Assembly: GCA_046330225.1 (NCBI GenBank)
Contig: JAXLTD010000001.1
Coordinates: 248,001-312,000, forward strand
Length of the DNA: 64,000 bases
Direction: 5' to 3'
DNA from: CANJIV01 sp046330225
GTDB taxonomy: Bacteria; Actinomycetota; Thermoleophilia; Solirubrobacterales; Solirubrobacteraceae
Position 1 is the first letter of the stretch. Each line of letters opens with the position of its first letter. Positions 43,124 through 51,570 of the stretch are shown here, one piece after another. The position numbers and the translations under genes were made by a program. Under the pieces are notes generated by a model that worked only from the letters and a program-made list of their open reading frames with translations, was not told where the DNA came from and did not search any database.

Positions 43124-44316
43124 CAGGCGGCGGCCTCCGGGGCGGCGATTGCGGCCACGAGGTCCTTGGCGGGGCGGGCGGGATCGTCGAGGGCGCCGCG
43201 CAGGCGCTCGCCGGCGAGGGCGCTGGCCTTCGCCGCGAGTGCCGCGGCGGTCAGCGGCCGGCCCGGCGATCCCAGCGAAGCCGGGACCCGGGCCCGCTCG
43301 CGCCCGCCCGCCGACGCCACCGCCTCGGTTTCGCCGAGGCCCGGATCGGTGACGACGCGGATGCGGCTCGCCGCCAGCGCGCGCGCGGCGCCGTCGACGC
43401 CGCGCAGGCTGGCGACATCGGGCGCGCCGTGCAGCAGCGTGAACGCGGCGAGGTACGGGATGGAGAACTTCGCCTCCAGGCCGCTGGCTGCGTCGTCGTA
43501 CGCCGCGGCCTGGCGGGCACGCGGGTGCACCGCGATCTCGATCGGTCCGCCCGGGTCGCCGTCCGCCTCCCGGAGGCGAAGCATCGCCTCGATCGTGCTG
43601 TGGGCCATGAGGCAGCATGGCCAGGGCTTGATCCAGTTGTCCAGGACGGCCGGGCGGTCCCGCGGCTCCTCCCAGGCGCCGCCCAGCACGGCCTCGAACC
43701 CGTCGCGGCCGCGCACGGCGGTGTCGTGGGGCACGCGCGCCCCGGCGGCCACGGCCCGGGCGGCGAAGACGCCGTCGGCCGCCGCCATGCCGACCTGCAG
43801 GGCCTTGCCGTCGGATCCGAACGCCGAGCGCAGGCCGCCAGCGCGCAGGGCGGCCAGGCCGGCCGCGTCCCGCCGCCCGCGGGCGTCGAGGCCGAGGAGC
43901 GTCCCGGCGGCCACGGCGGCGCCGGCGCCGCCGCACACTGCGGTTGGGTGCCAGCCGCGCTCGTAGAGCTCAGGGTGGCTGGCCCGCGCGAGCGCCGCCA
44001 TCGCCTCGAAGCCGGCGGCGTGCGCCGCGACGACCTCGCCGGTCGTGGCACCGAGCGCGGCCCCGGCGGCGAGCGCGGCCGCTGCGGTGGGCGCGCTGAG
44101 GTGGGCAAGGCCGGGAAGGTAGGTGTCGTCGAAGTCCAGGACGTGGCCGGCGGCGCCGAGCCACGCGGCGGTGCCGAGCACGCCGCCGTCGCCGGCGCGC
44201 CGGGCGGCGACGGCCGCGGGCTCGCCGGCGCCGGCCGCGGCACAGGCCAGCCAGTCGACCAGCGCCGCGGCGTGGGCGTCCGCCGCAGCGGCCCCCGGGC
44301 TCTCGCGGTCAGGCAT
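43123..44316 (-). CDS. MmgE/PrpD-family protein
   Basis: A 397-residue protein of the MmgE/PrpD (2-methylcitrate dehydratase-like) superfamily. HVLDFDDTYLPGLAHLSAPT at about 57-76 and SAFGSDGKALQVGMAAADG are family signatures, as is KPWPCCLMAHSTIEAMLRL. The family is usually about 450 residues; this one is shorter, chiefly at the N-terminus. Members dehydrate or isomerise tricarboxylates or related acids. It overlaps its neighbours on both sides, downstream of an HATPase-like/GNAT fusion gene. The substrate is unknown. Confidence 0.88.
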   Translation of the reverse strand: MPDRESPGAAAADAHAAALVDWLACAAAGAGEPAAVAARRAGDGGVLGTAAWLGAAGHVLDFDDTYLPGLAHLSAPTAAAALAAGAALGATTGEVVAAHAAGFEAMAALARASHPELYERGWHPTAVCGGAGAAVAAGTLLGLDARGRRDAAGLAALRAGGLRSAFGSDGKALQVGMAAADGVFAARAVAAGARVPHDTAVRGRDGFEAVLGGAWEEPRDRPAVLDNWIKPWPCCLMAHSTIEAMLRLREADGDPGGPIEIAVHPRARQAAAYDDAASGLEAKFSIPYLAAFTLLHGAPDVASLRGVDGAARALAASRIRVVTDPGLGETEAVASAGGRERARVPASLGSPGRPLTAAALAAKASALAGERLRGALDDPARPAKDLVAAIAAPEAAA

Positions 44317-45760
44317 CGACGCGCTCCCGATCGGTGAGGACCTCGGCCTTGAGCTCGGCCCCGAAGCGCGAGGCCGTCGCGATGCGCCGCATCTCGACCG
44401 CCGCCGCGGTCACCCGCTGCAGTCGCAGCAGGTCGTGGCCGCCGGGCCCGAAGGGCAGCAGTCCCGCGTACGAGAACCCGAGCGAGTTGAGCAGGTCCAC
44501 CGCGGGGTCGGGATCGGCGAGGGCATGGAGGTCGAGGTCGGCGAACACCACATCGGGATGGTCGCGCAGCAGCGCACGGGCGCCGTGGACCGTGCGCTCG
44601 GCGGCCGCCGGGCTCCAGCCGGCGACGCGCAGGGTGCCGGTCGCCCGCTCCGCGTCGGCGGTCCAGCTCACCGGCGGGCCGGCGAGCGCGGCGTCGGCCG
44701 TCGGCGCGGTGAGCTCGAGCCCGAGGTGGGCGTAGGTCGCCACGAGCCGGTCGCGGTACAGCGATGGGAGCGTGACCGCCCGCGGGGTCGGGCGCAGGAT
44801 GCGGTAGGACACGAGCGATGCGGTCCGGACGCCGCCGTCCTCAGCGATCCCGGCCATGGTCATCTTCGCCGGCACCATGCCGAGCAGGAGCGCGGCCTCG
44901 CGGTAGCCGTGCGCGAGCTCGGAGCGCTGGCTGTAGGGGTGCACGGTGACCGCGCGGCCGAACATCGCCGGCAGGCCCGCGTCCGTGGCGCGCTCGACGG
45001 TGCGGGTGAACAGGCGGTCGAAGATGCCCAGTCCGCGGTAGGCCGGATGCACGACGGCGACCCCGCTCTCGGCGGCCGCCCAGCCCTCCTCGCGCAGAAG
45101 CGCGTGGTGCCCGACGATCTCGCCGTCGTGCACCGCGACCGTCGACAGCACGGCGCCGGACTGGACCTGGGCGGCAAGCCAGCGCGGCGTGTAGAAGTCC
45201 GGGTGCCCGTAGGTCAGGCCGTAGTTCGCGTAGAGGAGCTGCGAGACCGCCTCGACCTCGGCGAGGTCGTCGGCCCGCAGGTCGCGGATCACCAGGTGCT
45301 CGCGGACGTCTGCGGCGCCCGGCGCCGTGGGAGGCGGGAGGTCGAGCGCGTGCTCGGCCGGCGGGGCGTCTGCGGCCGGCGCGGCGATCTCCAGGACGGC
45401 GGTCGTGCGCTTCCCGTCGGCCCCGAGGTTGACCAGGCGCAGGTCCGACACCAGCCCCGCCAGCTCCTCGAGTCCGGGCGGGAGGGCGTTCGGGTCCAGG
45501 GCGGCGATCGGACGCCCCCAGTCGTGGATGGCGACGGTGACCGTCGTGAGGTCGGCGTCGAGTTCCAGCTCGACCGTCCCGTCCGGGTCGCCGGGGTAGC
45601 AGTGCAGGAGCACGGCGGCCAGGAGGCCGCGGGTGACGGCGGCCACGTTGGCCGCGTCGGCCGGGGCGAGCTCCCGGACCGCACCGAAGGCATCGGCCAC
45701 GCCGACGGCGATCGGCACGGCCCGCGGGTCGCTCGGGAGGGTCAGCCGGACGCTCGGCAC
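44309..45760 (-). CDS. HATPase-like domain fused to a GNAT acetyltransferase
   Basis: A 483-residue two-part protein from GTG 45760. Residues about 1-125 look like an anti-sigma-factor HATPase (LTLPSDPRAVPIAVGVADAF, VTVAIHDWGRPIAALD, then DLRLVNLGADGKRTTAVLEI). The N-box, normally EALTNVxxHAY, reads LLAAVLLHCYP and lacks the Asn, so ATP binding is doubtful. Residues about 150-310 form a GNAT domain (LRADDLAEVEAVSQLLYANY, then VAVVHPAYRGLGIFDRLFTR with the acetyl-CoA loop). The C-terminal 170 residues look like a second acyltransferase-like region. The 3' end overlaps the MmgE/PrpD gene. The target is unknown. Confidence 0.78.
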   Translation of the reverse strand: MPSVRLTLPSDPRAVPIAVGVADAFGAVRELAPADAANVAAVTRGLLAAVLLHCYPGDPDGTVELELDADLTTVTVAIHDWGRPIAALDPNALPPGLEELAGLVSDLRLVNLGADGKRTTAVLEIAAPAADAPPAEHALDLPPPTAPGAADVREHLVIRDLRADDLAEVEAVSQLLYANYGLTYGHPDFYTPRWLAAQVQSGAVLSTVAVHDGEIVGHHALLREEGWAAAESGVAVVHPAYRGLGIFDRLFTRTVERATDAGLPAMFGRAVTVHPYSQRSELAHGYREAALLLGMVPAKMTMAGIAEDGGVRTASLVSYRILRPTPRAVTLPSLYRDRLVATYAHLGLELTAPTADAALAGPPVSWTADAERATGTLRVAGWSPAAAERTVHGARALLRDHPDVVFADLDLHALADPDPAVDLLNSLGFSYAGLLPFGPGGHDLLRLQRVTAAAVEMRRIATASRFGAELKAEVLTDRERVDA

Positions 45761-45833
45761 CGCGACAACGTACCGCCGCGGCGGGCCGCACCGGGCCGGG
45801 CGCGCGGCGCCGGGGCGCGGCTGGGCCGGGCCG

Positions 45834-45854
45834 GCCGGCCGAACCTCAGCATCG
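45834..45854. repeat. Dispersed 21-bp repeat, copy 2
   Basis: The sequence is GCCGGCCGAACCTCAGC followed by ATCG, one base different from the copy at 37508-37528. It contains the stop codon of the GluQ tRNA-Asp synthetase gene (45846-45848). Confidence 0.55.
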
Positions 45855-46778
45855 GCCTGGGGGCGCCAGGTCGGCTGCCGCGAGGGCCGTGGGGGCCAGC
45901 GGCAGCGCGCCGGGGTCAAACCGCGCCACGAGGTCCGCGGCGGCCACCGGCTCGCCCGGCTCCGCCAGCCCGACGCTGGCGGCCATCCACGCGACGGTCT
46001 CCGCGACTGGCTCGCCGGCGGCCGCCCGGTCGGCGAGCGTCACGGCGCCGTGCCGCTTGGCCAGGCGCTGGCCGTCGGGCCCGAGCACGAGCGGCACGTG
46101 CGCGTGGCGGGGGGCGGGCAGCCCGAGCAGGCGGCAGAGCAGGAGCTGGCGCGGGGTCGTCTCGAGCAGATCGTCGCCGCGCACGACCTCGCCGATGCCC
46201 TGCTCGGCGTCGTCGACCACCACCGCCAGGTTGTAGGCCGCCGTCCCGTCGCCGCGCCAGAGCACGAAGTCGTCGACCTCGGCCTCGACCGGGCCGCGCA
46301 GGCGGTCGGCGAACCCCACCACGGCGCGCCGCGCGTCCAGGCGCAGCGCCGGCACGCGCCCTGACCGGGCCCGCTCGGCCCGCTCGACCGCCGTGAGGTT
46401 CCGGCACGTGCCCGGGTACCGGCCTTGCGGGCCCTCGCCGTGCGGCGCGGAGGCCGCCGCCCGGATCTCGGCGCGGGTGCACCAGCAGGGATAGACCCGG
46501 CCGGCCGCCTCGAGGTCGGCGACCGCGGCCCGGTAGGCCTCGGCCCGCTCGGACTGGCGGGGCACCGGGCCGTCCCAGTCGAGCCCGATCGCCGCGAGGT
46601 CGGCGAGCTGTCCGCGCTCGTGCTCGGGGCGCGAGCGCTGCGGGTCGAGGTCCTCGATCCGCAGCCGGAACGGAGCGCCCGCCGAGCGGGCGAAGAGCCA
46701 GGCGAGCAGGGCCGTGCGGAGGTTGCCGACGTGCAACGGGCCCGAGGGGGACGGGGCGAAGCGGCCGGCGGCGGGCAT
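45846..46778 (-). CDS. gluQRS: Glutamyl-Q tRNA(Asp) synthetase
   Basis: A 310-residue class I synthetase fragment without the anticodon-binding domain, the normal build of GluQRS. It charges glutamate to queuosine of tRNA(Asp). APSPSGPLHVGNLRTALLAW at 8-27 includes the HIGH-type HVGN, LAKRHG is the KMSKS equivalent, and the zinc site CWC plus YPGTC is present. RLRIEDLDPQRSRPE is conserved. ATG 46778 is chosen since an ATG further upstream would extend past the conserved start. The stop codon falls inside a dispersed repeat. Confidence 0.92.
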   Translation of the reverse strand: MPAAGRFAPSPSGPLHVGNLRTALLAWLFARSAGAPFRLRIEDLDPQRSRPEHERGQLADLAAIGLDWDGPVPRQSERAEAYRAAVADLEAAGRVYPCWCTRAEIRAAASAPHGEGPQGRYPGTCRNLTAVERAERARSGRVPALRLDARRAVVGFADRLRGPVEAEVDDFVLWRGDGTAAYNLAVVVDDAEQGIGEVVRGDDLLETTPRQLLLCRLLGLPAPRHAHVPLVLGPDGQRLAKRHGAVTLADRAAAGEPVAETVAWMAASVGLAEPGEPVAAADLVARFDPGALPLAPTALAAADLAPPGRC

Positions 46779-46839
46779 CCCGGCATTGTCGCGGGTGCGC
46801 GGTTGTCCGTCCGGCAGGCGCCCGGTAGGGTCGGCCGCC

Positions 46840-47100
46840 ATGAGCGACACCGACTTCCAGGCCCGGAACGACGTCCAGCGACTCAGCACACGGCTCGCCG
46901 AGATCGAACGGCGTCTCGACGCCGTCACGTCGATGCTCGACCTTCCCTTCGAGCTCTACTCGGAGCGGCGCGGCGGCCTGTCGCCCGCCGTCCAGGAGGC
47001 CGTCAGCCGGGGGGACGTGCTCGAGGCGATCAAGCAGCTGCGGGCCGAGACCGGGATGGGCCTGGCCGAGGCCAAGGCCGTGATCGAGAACGCGCAGTAG
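46840..47100 (+). CDS. Small protein with ribosomal L7/L12 C-terminal-like domain
   Basis: An 86-residue protein. The C-terminal part (AIKQLRAETGMGLAEAKAVI) matches the L7/L12 C-terminal domain pattern EAIKxxRxxTGxGLxEAKxxV. The N-terminal half is a coiled-coil helix (FQARNDVQRLSTRLAEIERR). It lacks the ribosome-binding N-terminal domain, so it is not a functional L7/L12. Similar small proteins occur next to kinase or membrane genes. A Ser/Thr kinase gene starts 7 bp downstream, so they are probably co-transcribed. Confidence 0.8.
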   Translation: MSDTDFQARNDVQRLSTRLAEIERRLDAVTSMLDLPFELYSERRGGLSPAVQEAVSRGDVLEAIKQLRAETGMGLAEAKAVIENAQ

Positions 47101-47106
47101 CCGCCC

Positions 47107-48504
47107 GTGAGCCGAACCTTCGACGTCGGCGATGAGATCGCCGGCTACAAGATCGAGTCGAAGGTGGGGGAGGGCGGCATGGGCGTCGTGTTCCGGGCCC
47201 GCCACGACTTCCTCGAGCGCGAGGCGGCGGTCAAGGTGCTCGGGGCCTGGCTGCAGGGCAACCCGCGCGCCCGCGAGCGGTTCGTGCGGGAGTCGCGCCT
47301 GGCGGCGACGCTCGACCACCCCAACATCGTCACGGTCTACGACGCCGGCGAGGCCGAGGACACCGCCTACATCGCGATGCAGTTCGTCACCGGGCGCGAC
47401 TTGCACGATGTCCTGGTGGAGGAGGGGCCGCTGGACGCGGCGCGGGCGCTGGACGTGCTCGACCAGGTCGCGGCGGCGCTCGACGCCGCCCACGCGGCGG
47501 GGCTCGTGCACCGCGACGTCAAGCCGTCCAACGTCCTCATGGACGGGGACAAGGCCTACCTGACCGACTTCGGGCTCACCCGGCGCTTCGAGGAAGACAA
47601 GGGCATCACGTATGCCGGGGAGTTCATGGGCACGATCGAGTGGGCCGCCCCCGAGCAGATCGACCACGGCGACCTCAGCGCCCGCACGGACGTCTACGCG
47701 CTGGGCTGCCTCCTGTACGCCATGCTCACCGCCCGCCAGCCGTACGTCGGCGAGTCGCCCTCGGAGGTCCTGTTCGCGCACCTGAAGGAGCCGGCGCCGA
47801 AGGTCTCCGAGCACCGCTCGGACCTGCCCGGCGACGTCCAGCCCGTGATCGACCGGGCGATGGCGAAGGACCCGGCCGATCGGTTCGCGAGTGCGGGCGA
47901 GCTGGCCGCGGCGGCACGCGCGGCGATGGGCATCGCCGCGCCCGGCAGCGCCAGCCCGCCGCTCGTGCCGCCGCCGAGCCCCCGCCGCCGGCGCCTCGGG
48001 CTCATCGCCGCGGCGGCCGCCGGCTTCATCGCCGCGATCGCCGTGGTCGTGATCATCGTCGCCTCCGGCGGGGAGAAGACGGCCGCGACGACGACGGCGT
48101 CGACGGTCGCAAAGCCGCTCACTCCGGCCCAGTACGAGGACGCCACCGGCGCGGCCCTCGTGAAGCTCAACCAGGAGGCCGACGCCCTCGAGAAGCGGGG
48201 CGGCGCGACCGGCTCGACCGACGCGGTGATCGAGCGCTTCATCCAGCTCCAGGCCGCCGTGAGCCAGGCGGGCGAGGACCTCGCGGCGCTCGATCCGCCG
48301 CCTGAGGTGCGCAACGACCACGAGCAGCTCGTGGACGGCTACAAGCGCCTGGCGGTCGAGATCGGCGATGCCGTCCAGGACGCCCAGAACGGCGACCCGA
48401 AGGCGCTGAAGCGCGAGTCCCAACGGCTCGCCACGGAGTCCTCGGCCTCGCTGAAGCAGATCACGCGGGCCTCGAACGCGATCCAGCAGGCGCTGCCGGG
48501 CTGA
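47107..48504 (+). CDS. Membrane Ser/Thr protein kinase (PknB-like kinase domain)
   Basis: A 465-residue kinase. The kinase domain has GEGGMGVVFRA (glycine loop), AAVKVLG (Lys), VHRDVKPSNVLM and DFGLTRRF, and the APE motif in WAAPEQ. A membrane helix lies near residues 300-322 after a Pro/Arg linker. The extracytoplasmic tail (about 140 residues) is helical with paired acidic and basic positions (AALVKLNQEADALEKRGG, then VDGYKRLAVEIGDAVQDAQ). It has no PASTA domains. It starts with GTG 47107 shortly after the L7/L12-like gene. The tail resembles the helical lipoprotein at 56440-56916 in spacing. Confidence 0.9.
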   Translation: MSRTFDVGDEIAGYKIESKVGEGGMGVVFRARHDFLEREAAVKVLGAWLQGNPRARERFVRESRLAATLDHPNIVTVYDAGEAEDTAYIAMQFVTGRDLHDVLVEEGPLDAARALDVLDQVAAALDAAHAAGLVHRDVKPSNVLMDGDKAYLTDFGLTRRFEEDKGITYAGEFMGTIEWAAPEQIDHGDLSARTDVYALGCLLYAMLTARQPYVGESPSEVLFAHLKEPAPKVSEHRSDLPGDVQPVIDRAMAKDPADRFASAGELAAAARAAMGIAAPGSASPPLVPPPSPRRRRLGLIAAAAAGFIAAIAVVVIIVASGGEKTAATTTASTVAKPLTPAQYEDATGAALVKLNQEADALEKRGGATGSTDAVIERFIQLQAAVSQAGEDLAALDPPPEVRNDHEQLVDGYKRLAVEIGDAVQDAQNGDPKALKRESQRLATESSASLKQITRASNAIQQALPG

Positions 48505-48535
48505 TGCCGGCGCGGACGGCCGGGGCGAAGCCGGC

Positions 48536-50692
48536 ATGACCGCGGCCTCCGCCTCGGCGCCGCGCCGGATCGTGGCCTCGGCTCTGCGCGTCGACCAGTC
48601 CAAGCTCGCGTTCCGGCAGGGCGTGCGGCTCGCCGCCGGCATCGGCATCTGCCTGCTGGCCGGCGTGGCGACCGATCACATCGCCGAGGGTGTGGCCGGC
48701 TCGCTCGGCGCGCTGGCCGCGGGCTTCGCCGATCTCGGCGGGGCCTACCTCGGGCGCCTGCGGACCATGCTGCTTGCGAGCGTGTCCGTCGCCTTGGGCG
48801 CCTTCCTCGGCTCGATCACGGGGTCGAGCGACGTCGCCTCGGTTCTCCTCATGGGCGTGGTCGGGTTCTGCGGTGCGATCACGATGGCCGTGTCGGTTCC
48901 CGCCTCCTTCATCGGCCTCCAGGGCTCGCTCGGCATGATCCTGACGCTCGACGCGACCGCGACGCTGAGCGAGTCGCTGCAGCGCACGGCGCTCGTGCTG
49001 GCTGGGGGCGCGCTCCAGAGCCTGCTGGCGGTCGGCGTCTGGCCGCTGCGGCCCACGCGCCCGGAGCGCACGGCGATCGGCGCCGTGTACCGCGCCCTGG
49101 CCGGCCGTCCCCGCGAGCCGCTCCACCCCGACGTGACGGAGGCGCTGGGCGCCGCCGACACCGTCTTGTCCGAAAGCGTGGGGCGGGCCGGCGCCCACAC
49201 GCCGCTCGGGGAGGGCCTGCGCGGCCTGCTCGTGGAGGCCGAGCGCATCAGTGCCGAGTTCGCGGCGATCGAGGCCGAGCGCCGCCCCCTTGCCGAGGCT
49301 GGCGACCCTGCCGCGGCTCAGGCCGAGGCGGTGGTCGCCGCCGCCGCCGACGCGCTGCGCCGCGACGCGGCGGCCCTCGAGGCACGGGAGGCGCCGGACG
49401 TGCACGATGCGATCCGCGCCCGCATCGACGCGGCGGCCGCGGCGATCGAGGAGGGCGCCGCAGAGGCGGAGGAGCCGGGTCGCACGCGCCGGCGCGAGCT
49501 CGCGGCCCGGGTCCGCGGGCTGTGCGGGCAGCTCGGCGGCGTCGCCGACCTCGTCGCGGCGTGCTCGCGCCCGGCAGCGGACGGGACGGGCTCGGGGCCC
49601 TCGCCGGTCCCGCGGGCCGACCGCGCCCCCTTCGCTCCGCTGGCGATCATCCGGGCCAACCTCACGCTCTCGTCGCCCGCCTGCCGGCACGCGGTCCGGC
49701 TCGGCACGACGCTGGCCGTGGGCGTGGCGATCGATCGGATCGCGGGGCTGCCCCGCGGCTACTGGGTGCCGCTGACGGTGCTGTTCGTGCTGCGGCCGGA
49801 CTTCGGCTCCACGTTCATGCGCGGGGTTGCGCGCTACGGCGGCACCGCGATCGGCGCCGTGGCCGCGACCGCGCTGACAGCCCTGCTCGCGCCCGGCGAC
49901 TACGTCCTCGTCGCCCTCGCCACGGTCTTCGCGGCCGGCGTCTACACGTTCTTCTATGCCAACTACGCCCTGTTCACGGCGTCGATCACGGCCTGCATCG
50001 TGTTCGTGGTCGCGTTCTCAGGCGTGGACGAGTACACGGCGATCCTCGATCGCGCGCTCGACACCGCGATCGGCGCGGCGCTCGCCCTGCTCGCGTACGC
50101 GGTGTGGCCGACGTGGGAGGCCGGCCGGGTTCCGGTCACCGTCGCCGACCTGCTCGAGGCTGACCGGCGCTACGCGACGGCGGTGCTCGGCGCGATCGTG
50201 GACCCGGCCGCGGCGCAGCCAGGAACCATCGGCAAGGCGCGCCGGGCCGCCCGGCGGGCCCGGACGACCGCCGAGGCATCGATCGAGCGGTGGCTCTCGG
50301 AGCCCGCGCGCCAGCGTCGCGACGCCGACGCCGCGCTCGGCCTGCTGGCGGCGTCGCGCCGGTACGCCGCGGCGGCGCTCGCCCTCGAGAGCCGCCTCGC
50401 CGAGGGCGACCGGCACCCGGCGCCGGAGGCCGCCAGCTTTGCGGCGGTGGCGGACGGCGCGCTCGAGGCGATCGCCGCCGCCGAGCGGTCCGGCCGCCCG
50501 GGGGGCGGCCTCCCCCCGCTGCGCAGGGCGCAGACCGACCTCGCGACCGCACGCCGGTCGCGCGACTTCCTCGTCGAGCAGACGGACCGAATGGTCGACG
50601 CCCTCGACACCATGGGACACCTCGTGGGGATGGGGAAGCTCGTGGGCGCCGGGCGGGCGCCGGCTGCCAGCCCGGCACCGCGCCCGGGCTAG
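48536..50692 (+). CDS. FUSC-family transporter-like membrane protein
   Basis: A 718-residue protein with two copies of the FUSC-type membrane module: about residues 20-190 and 395-540, each with five or six membrane helices. VRLAAGIGICLLAGVATDHI and VRLGTTLAVGVAIDRIAGLP start the two modules, and RGYWVPLTVLFVLRPDFGST is the FUSC signature. Cytoplasmic helical regions (200-380 and 545-718) follow each. Such proteins export aromatic acids or fusaric-acid-like compounds. The ATG at 48536 is clear. The REP-like repeat follows 62 bp after the stop. Confidence 0.88.
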   Translation: MTAASASAPRRIVASALRVDQSKLAFRQGVRLAAGIGICLLAGVATDHIAEGVAGSLGALAAGFADLGGAYLGRLRTMLLASVSVALGAFLGSITGSSDVASVLLMGVVGFCGAITMAVSVPASFIGLQGSLGMILTLDATATLSESLQRTALVLAGGALQSLLAVGVWPLRPTRPERTAIGAVYRALAGRPREPLHPDVTEALGAADTVLSESVGRAGAHTPLGEGLRGLLVEAERISAEFAAIEAERRPLAEAGDPAAAQAEAVVAAAADALRRDAAALEAREAPDVHDAIRARIDAAAAAIEEGAAEAEEPGRTRRRELAARVRGLCGQLGGVADLVAACSRPAADGTGSGPSPVPRADRAPFAPLAIIRANLTLSSPACRHAVRLGTTLAVGVAIDRIAGLPRGYWVPLTVLFVLRPDFGSTFMRGVARYGGTAIGAVAATALTALLAPGDYVLVALATVFAAGVYTFFYANYALFTASITACIVFVVAFSGVDEYTAILDRALDTAIGAALALLAYAVWPTWEAGRVPVTVADLLEADRRYATAVLGAIVDPAAAQPGTIGKARRAARRARTTAEASIERWLSEPARQRRDADAALGLLAASRRYAAAALALESRLAEGDRHPAPEAASFAAVADGALEAIAAAERSGRPGGGLPPLRRAQTDLATARRSRDFLVEQTDRMVDALDTMGHLVGMGKLVGAGRAPAASPAPRPG

Positions 50693-50753
50693 AGCCCAGC
50701 GGCCGGCCGCCGCGGCGCGCGGGCGCGGGCGCGGCGCGGGCGCCTCCGTTCTG

Positions 50754-50880
50754 GTGCGCCTGGGCCACCGATTCGGTGGCTGAGACGCGCAGGTTGGCGG
50801 GCTGGGCCGGACGGCGAGCGTTCTCGTGCGCCTGGGCCACCGATTCGGTGGCTGAGACGCGCAGGTTGGCGGGCCGGGCC
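50754..50880. repeat. REP-like tandem repeat, 72-bp period, two copies
   Basis: GTGCGCCTGGGCCACCGATT starts at 50754 and again at 50826. Both copies continue to CGGTGGCTGAGACGCGC and AGGTTGGCGGG. Only a few bases between the copies differ. The cores match those at 2193-2361, 48 kb away. The gap 50693-51108 between the FUSC gene and the next minus-strand gene otherwise holds GC-rich DNA with a 30-bp tandem repeat; I see no gene in it. Confidence 0.8.
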
Positions 50881-51003
50881 GGAGCCCCACGCGCCGCGGC
50901 GCCCCTCCCGCGATCCGGCGCCGGCCCTGCCACGCCGCACTAGCCTCAGCGGACCTCGCGCCCGCGCGAACGCGCGGCCCCGAGCCGCCCTCCCCAGGCG
51001 ACC

Positions 51004-51075
51004 CGCCCGGCCCGGCACGCGACCCCAAGCCAGCGCCCGGCCCGGCACGCGACCCCGAGCCAGCGCCCCCGGCAC
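51004..51075. repeat. Short 30-bp tandem repeat
   Basis: GCCCGGCCCGGCACGCGACC occurs at 51005 and 51035 (30-bp period). The spacer differs by one base (CCAAGCCAGC versus CCGAGCCAGC). A third, partial unit starts at about 51065. It lies 34 bp before the stop codon of the DUF2510 gene, in the convergent gap. Confidence 0.6.
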
Positions 51076-51108
51076 GGCGGCCCACCGATGACACACCGCA
51101 TCCAGCTC

Positions 51109-51570
51109 TCAGGCCACGTGGTCGGTCCAGGCGCTCCCGTTCCACCAGCGCAGGCGGGCGTCGCCGGCGGGGTCCGGGTACCAGCCCTTCGGTGGCGCCG
51201 CCGTCGCGCCAGCGGGCTCGGCGGGCTCGACGTCGATGGCCACGGCGTGGTGCGCGTCAGGACGGCCGGGGACATCGGCCCGGGCCTCGACCTCCCAGGC
51301 CAGCTCGCCGAACGGCGAGACGCACTCCGGGAGGGCCTCCGGCGGCAAGGCCACCGTGAAGGGCACGGCGGCGCCGGACGGCAGATCGCCCGCGTGCAGC
51401 GACCCCGTGCGCAGCTCGACCCAGGTGTGGCCGAAATCGATGCTGCGCTCCTCGTAGCGCACGGTGACCTCGAGCGAGCGCACCTCGCCCCGCTCGTGCA
51501 CGAGGACCCGCCCGCTGAGCTGCTCGCCCGCGCGGTAGCGCGTCCGGGGAAGCTCGACCTCGATCGTCAC
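51109..51570 (-). CDS. Beta-sandwich protein with C-terminal DUF2510 domain
   Basis: A 153-residue protein starting with GTG 51570 (overlapping the previous stop). Residues 1-115 form an arrestin-like beta sandwich (ELPRTRYRAGEQLSGRVLVH, then SLEVTVRYEERSIDFGHTW). The C-terminal GWYPDPAGDARLRWWNG plus SAWTDHV is DUF2510, a short domain of unknown role found in actinobacterial envelope proteins. There is no membrane helix. It is the second gene of a two-gene unit with the membrane protein at 51567-52265 and probably interacts with it. Confidence 0.75.
   Translation of the reverse strand: MTIEVELPRTRYRAGEQLSGRVLVHERGEVRSLEVTVRYEERSIDFGHTWVELRTGSLHAGDLPSGAAVPFTVALPPEALPECVSPFGELAWEVEARADVPGRPDAHHAVAIDVEPAEPAGATAAPPKGWYPDPAGDARLRWWNGSAWTDHVA

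Noticed and set aside
46840..47100. Ribosomal protein L7/L12 gene
   Set aside because: The N-terminal dimerisation/ribosome-binding domain and the hinge are absent, and no other ribosomal gene is near. Only the C-terminal-like motif is shared.
50693..51108. A small gene in the 416-bp gap after the FUSC gene
   Set aside because: Open frames here run through the tandem repeats, have no ribosome-binding site and give low-complexity products.
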